Shown here piece by piece: positions 24,301-30,300 of a stretch of 64,000 nt of DNA (its first letter is position 1; each line of letters opens with the position of its first letter). Source of the DNA: Phoronis australis (taxonomy: Eukaryota > Phoronida > Phoronidae); assembly GCA_002633005.1 (NCBI GenBank), contig NMRA01000390.1, forward strand, positions 207,544-271,543. Direction: 5' to 3'. A program made the position numbers and the translations under genes. The notes beneath the pieces were generated by a model. The model was not told the origin of the DNA. It did not search any database and saw only the letters and a program-made list of their open reading frames with translations.

Positions 24301-27300
24301 GATGGCAGACGAAGGTGTATAAATTTAGCAATGACGTCATTGGTTTCACACGCAGTCTGTTCAGCAGTTCAAAACACGGGTAATATTGTTTTATTTCTTT
24401 GTTATGGATTTATTGGTATTTGGACACACCCCGTAGCCTACGAAGTTCGGCAGGCCAATTTAGAAGGGTCCGCAGCAGGAGTTTGGGGTCTGTTTGGAGA
24501 TAAATTCTTCAGTTAAATACAGACAAGAGAACCTGTGTTGTTTAGACTTGTAATTTTTTGAGTTCTAAACACACAAAACGCTTGTTATCCCGGCCAGTGG
24601 CTCGGAACCCGATCAGGCCCGTCGCGGCCGGACTGACTCGTTATCCTGGCCAGTGGCTTGGAACCCGATCAGGCCCGTCGCGGAAGCCGGGACTGGCACG
24701 AACATAAACCAGCTTGAGTTGGAAACTAAACCTCCAGTCACGAAAAGACTATAATAGTCAGTGCTGTAATGGTAAAAGTAGAGGTAAGTAGGTGCCGAAA
24801 GCCCACCGTTTCACCTTGAGCACTGACTTACAGTGCGTATGTGCTACGTTCAAATGCCAAAAGGTGGTTGGCTGCGCCTGCGTGTGCCTACGCTCCACTA
24901 CAACACTGATAACAGTGAGCCAAAGAAATAATGTGCACTTCTAATTATTTACGTGAATGAGCCACGAAACTGAATTGTCGGTGGCCGCGAAGTCGAAATC
25001 CCTTCCACAGACTGTCGGGGCAAAGGTTGTACGCTAACATTGATTTGAGTAATGCATTTGTATTTCTAAATAAAAATTCCCCTTACATGTGACCACACCA
25101 TATAAAATCGAGTAATTGTTTTACAACAGCTTCTGTCACAAATACTGAATTAGCATGTGCTCACACGGCCTCGGTGCCCGGTCAATTACGTTTATTCATT
25201 CCCGGCATCAAAAGCCCGTAACGCAGTAGTTTCATTGATGGCTTATCAACATTTGCACTCATGAATACTGCAAAGGCATTACAAATTGTATCTAATGAGA
25301 CAGACTTTGTTTCAGTTTTATAAAAGCATTGGTTAGGATGAGAATAATTCATTTTGAAACAGAATGCACAAAATACATGGCAACTCGTACGGCACCAATC
25401 CCGACTTAGTCAAGAGCTCATCTGAAGAAGACTTCACTGGTCGGATTGTTAGGTTTCACAGGCTATCAGTTCGAACCGGAATACACTGTTCAAGAAATAC
25501 TATAGAGGCGCCGTGAACATGCACAGACAACGGAACGTATGGATAGTTCTTTGGTAAGCCGGAATTCTTCAGAGAACTCATTGTCAACGAAATGTCAGCC
25601 ACAGACACGGAGATGTTTCACAGCCTCATACTTGCTATTAACAGCGTGCCTTTCATTCTTCACTACCGCGAGCCACTTCCAAGCATTTCGGGCTCTCGAT
25701 GAAGTCGAAAAAACAATATACCCGCGATATACAGCGAGAGGAATTGTAGAGCAAGATACTGCCTGCAAGTGTTGAGTGATGAGAGACTGTGACCAGCATG
25801 TGGAATTGTGGGTAGAAGATACTACCTGCAAGTGTTGCGTCACCAGAGACTGTGACCAGCAAGAGGAATTGTGGGTAGAAGATACTACCTGCAAGTGTTG
25901 CGTCACCAGAGACTGTGACCAGCAAGAGGAATTGTGGGTAGAAGATACTACCTGCAAGTGTTGCGTCACAAGAGACTGTGACCAGAAAGAGGAATCGTGG
26001 GTAGAAGATACTACCTGCAAGTGTTGCGTCACCAGAGACTGTGACCAGCAAGAGGAATCATGGGTAGAAGATACTACCTCCAAGTGTTGCGTCACCAGAG
26101 ACTGTGACCAGCAAGAGGAATCATGGGTAGAAGATACTACCTCCAAGTGTTGCGTCACCAGAGACTATGACCAGCAAGAGGAATTGTGGGTAGAAGATAC
26201 TACCTGCAAGTGTTGCGTCACCAGAGACTGTAACCAGCAAGTACACTGTCACAATACAGTGTGTGTAGTTCGAAGATTCATGAACAGGACGTCATCCAAC
26301 AAGTGGAGAGTCCTACACCTTGGATAGCAGATAAGACATCTCATTATTTTGATTGATTGATTAAAGTAGTTACTCTTCTTTGTAGTTGATTACTTAATTA
26401 ACAACAGGATTCACTTATCTAATTAGTGGTTATCATATAATAAATTAATTAACATATTCACCTTAATAAGTGCCCAGGGCGCTTAGAAAGAATTCGTTTC
26501 CAGGGGCACTTATTATAGCCTATCACAGTTGAAACCCGGTCTCCGAAACGGGTAAAATCAGAAGCTAATATTCATCAAATTTATACACATGTTGTTGTCA
26601 CGTGAGGTTTGTTTAGAAGTTCGTCTGCAGGTGTCTGCCAAGTGAGCGAGCGCGTGCATGTCATCAGAGTTTACTTGCCTCAGTAGCAGGACTATGTGAA
26701 TGTAGTGTGTGCTTCCTGGCCACCACTGGTCAATTTTTTCACTAGCCTTCGATTCGCGGTTTTCACGTGTACAAAGAAATCTGGATTCCTGCCAAATCTC
26801 ATAAGTTCCTGTGAGGGTTTAGGAGATACTATTGACAATAGACTCTACTACATTGTTGATGTTCTCTTTTAATGAGTTCATAACCATAGGAATGAGTAGA
26901 CAAGTGTCATCAGCGTACATGAGGACATTCATCGGAATCATGGACACCCTGGAATATTGGGAACCCCACTTTGGACACCCTATTTTCAAAATCCTGGATG
27001 AAGGCTTGGACAGCCGTAGTCGTATTGGTTTGAATCTTGTCATTTGTTACCATCTCCATGCTTTTAGGACCATACCTCCAAATTTCACAAAGATTCTCCA
27101 ATGGGTTAAGGAGATACAGCAAAAAAAAATTGCCACTAGAAGTCGCCACAGTAGTCCAAAAATCAGCGTCACATCGGGTCTTTTCATCTATTTTCAGAAT
27201 GATACTTTGAGAGGTTGGACAGATAAAGAAGCAGCAGTCAAGATTGAGTGTGCAGTTCTAAGCCTTACATTTGGTGCAATTTAGGTACTTCACTAAGGAG

Positions 27301-30300
27301 TTGTGAAATATCGTTATTAATTTTTCAACGACTGCACAGTTCCAGAGCAAAACCGCAGAGACAGTAGGCCTACTTTTGTTGTAAAACTCTCTCAAACATG
27401 TTTTACCTCAGATTGAAGACCACTAGTACAGTCTGCCAGGCCTGGCAATGCATGCACAGTCCATGGATATACTTAGCCACTCACCCAGTTGTCAATGCGA
27501 GTAAAAATTGTGCTGGGCGAATAGAAGTTCACTTGCCAGTCGCCCAGGTGGCAAGCGAATTTTCAGAGCGCAAAAACACTTCATTTCCCAGATGAAAATC
27601 AATAAATTTTCTCTTCTCTGTGCTGTTTTTTAGGTTAAGTTTGCTCCACGTCCCTATGTCCAGCACTAAAAGACATTGATGTACTGCGTTACTACCGAGT
27701 CAGTAGATGTTAACGGTTGCGTCATGTCTATTGTATGCAAAAGGTCACGGTGTGTGGTCGTGCACAAAGGAATTTGTGGACAAGTCCGAAACGAAGAAAA
27801 AGGGAGGAAAGGCAGAAGACGGGTCCATGTTCTCACAGCAAATGAAATACCATTCTTGGAACTGACATCTCATTCTACAGGGTAATTTTAGCCAAGATTA
27901 CAATAACATTGAAATCACATATAAAAACAATGATTGTCATTATTATTAATATTACCAAAATAAAATATCACAATTATTTAGCTACTCTCGAGTTCCAAAT
28001 AGTTGTATGTATACGATTATTTTTTCAGACTCGTTTTCCGGTCTATACGACGCTTATTTGGGTCTCTACGTTTATTAATTTTCTAACCTTTATCCGCTCT
28101 CCACGATTATTTGATTCACCAAGTTCTCAATTTTTGTTTCATTCATTACAAATTTCTTACACAAAACTTAGATGTAGACATCGGGTATCGTACCGTGGTC
28201 GTAAAACGTGGAAAGTTCGCTCCTAATTCGCTCTAAACCTCTAGACCATGAGACACTCAGTTCAGACTTCGTAATTTAGAAGAGCTATATACGACTCCGC
28301 GTTACACACAGAAGTCACATGTCATATACATTAAAAGATTTTATTTGCTAAAATATACAACTGTATATTTCAAAGCATAAATAATCAGACTCCTAAGCAA
28401 GGGTTTACGCAGCAGCTGTCTGCTTGACGGCCAGAATGTTATTTTGGTTCGATGGGATCGGTCAGAATTAAGAAAGTGTTGGAAAAATCTAAAAAGCTTG
28501 AAATGATGGCCACTTCTCTTAATATTAACGGCTGGTCGGCAGCCGCTCAAAGATATAAGTCATCAGCAATTTCAGAAAAGATGAATTTAATGCACAAAAA
28601 GTGCATTTTTCAATACTCCTCGCACCCCGTGACACAGAACGGTGTTACCGGCTGCTCAATATACATATCAATAAAAACGCTTTCGACGAGTTTCTTTGGG
28701 TGATCCAATATTTATGATTGCACCCTGTGAAAAACTGGCAAGCCGTAACAACTCTTCACTGTGTCTGTCCCCGAAGTTTGCGTTTCCGGGGGAGTAATTC
28801 CGGGAATTTGCACAGTCAGTGTCATCTGCGGTTTCCATCATTATTGACATGCACATTCTGCATACTTAATCATGTCGTCTGCCGTGAAAAGGCCTAAAAG
28901 AATTCGAGGATTATTTTACAAACCGAGAGATGTTCCAGATACAGACATTGATTCAGATGCTGGTACGACAAATAATCCAGCTACAGATACGGACCGTGGT
29001 GATAACGCGGCAAGTCAATGAAGTGCAAATACCCGTGCAGTTAATGAACGGTGCTGAACCTTTCAATCAACCTAGGAACCAGGTTCCTTGTAGAATCAAC
29101 AAAGTACCAGCAAGTTGCCGACATCGTCATCGGACATCAGCATTTTTACAATTCACTCCAAACTTGAGAATAGATTGTTTTTATGAACAGGAAGAATGGA
29201 CTTGTGACAATCTTGAAAATGACATAGTTGCTAACGTTCGACAATCCAGTCGATATCTATTGGAATTGACTTCTACTTGCTCTCCCGTCCAAATAAATGG
29301 AAAAGCGCACGTGAATCGGTTTGTTTATTATACCTATTAATTAGATATTCAAGATGGTGGACGTAGTTGTGGTCGTGGATTCGAATGTTGGGCAATTCTA
29401 CAACAAATCTCAATTTCTGGTTGTGTAAAATTTCGGCTGTACCGACTTTTTGACGTCGAATTCTGACTAACATTACGAGGGTATTGACTATGAACGTTGG
29501 GCAAGACATGAGACTGAGAGAAACAAAAGCTCGACTGTCAGGAACATGAATGATAAAAGTGCGACTCGTTTTACCAAGACACTTTGTCTTTATTCAGACT
29601 GTTGGCTTCGTGGAAGACTGGACGTTGCTGCTGAAATCTTTACCTTCTTGTTATAATTTTTGGACTTAGTCGACATAAGCATCTCTAGTATGAATGTCAC
29701 ATAATTATATTTTTAATTTTCCACAAATTTCCCGTCTATACCATTATTCCTTAGAATTTGCTGTTTTGCATTATTCCTTCTATATCATTATTAGATTTTA
29801 CCTAAATTTGTAATCAATATTATTATTCCAGTCTATACTATGTTTAAATTTCCACAAATTTGCCTCTATACCATTCTATACTATTATTAATTTTTTTTCG
29901 ACAAATTTCCGGTCTATACTATTATTATTCTACTTTTTTCTAGTGGCAAAAATGTTGGGTCTACACTATTATTAGAGTCTCTACTCTTATTACAAATCAC
30001 GAAATTTTCCAGTCTATACTAATATTGCTGTCTCTACTACTCTTCGGAACTCCAGAGTATATTGATAGTATAGACTGAGTCTATTTGGTGTGGCCATATG
30101 ATTTCCAGGTGCAAGGGCTTTTCTTCGTATTTTGCTCCAGCCGTATAATTTAGCTGTACAGTACACCACAATGTTACTCGGTGTGGCCAATACCAAGGCA
30201 ATTATTATTATTCCCATCCCTTAAAAACTGTTCTAGTTCACACAGTAGGTAAAATCATGATACGCACGTTGACTATTGCACGACTGGTGCACGTGCTATC

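Noticed and set aside
25776-26327. 183-codon Cys-rich plus-strand ORF and its minus-strand partner of 187 codons
   Set aside because: Both result from the 63-bp tandem repeat, whose unit length is a multiple of three. No other coding evidence.
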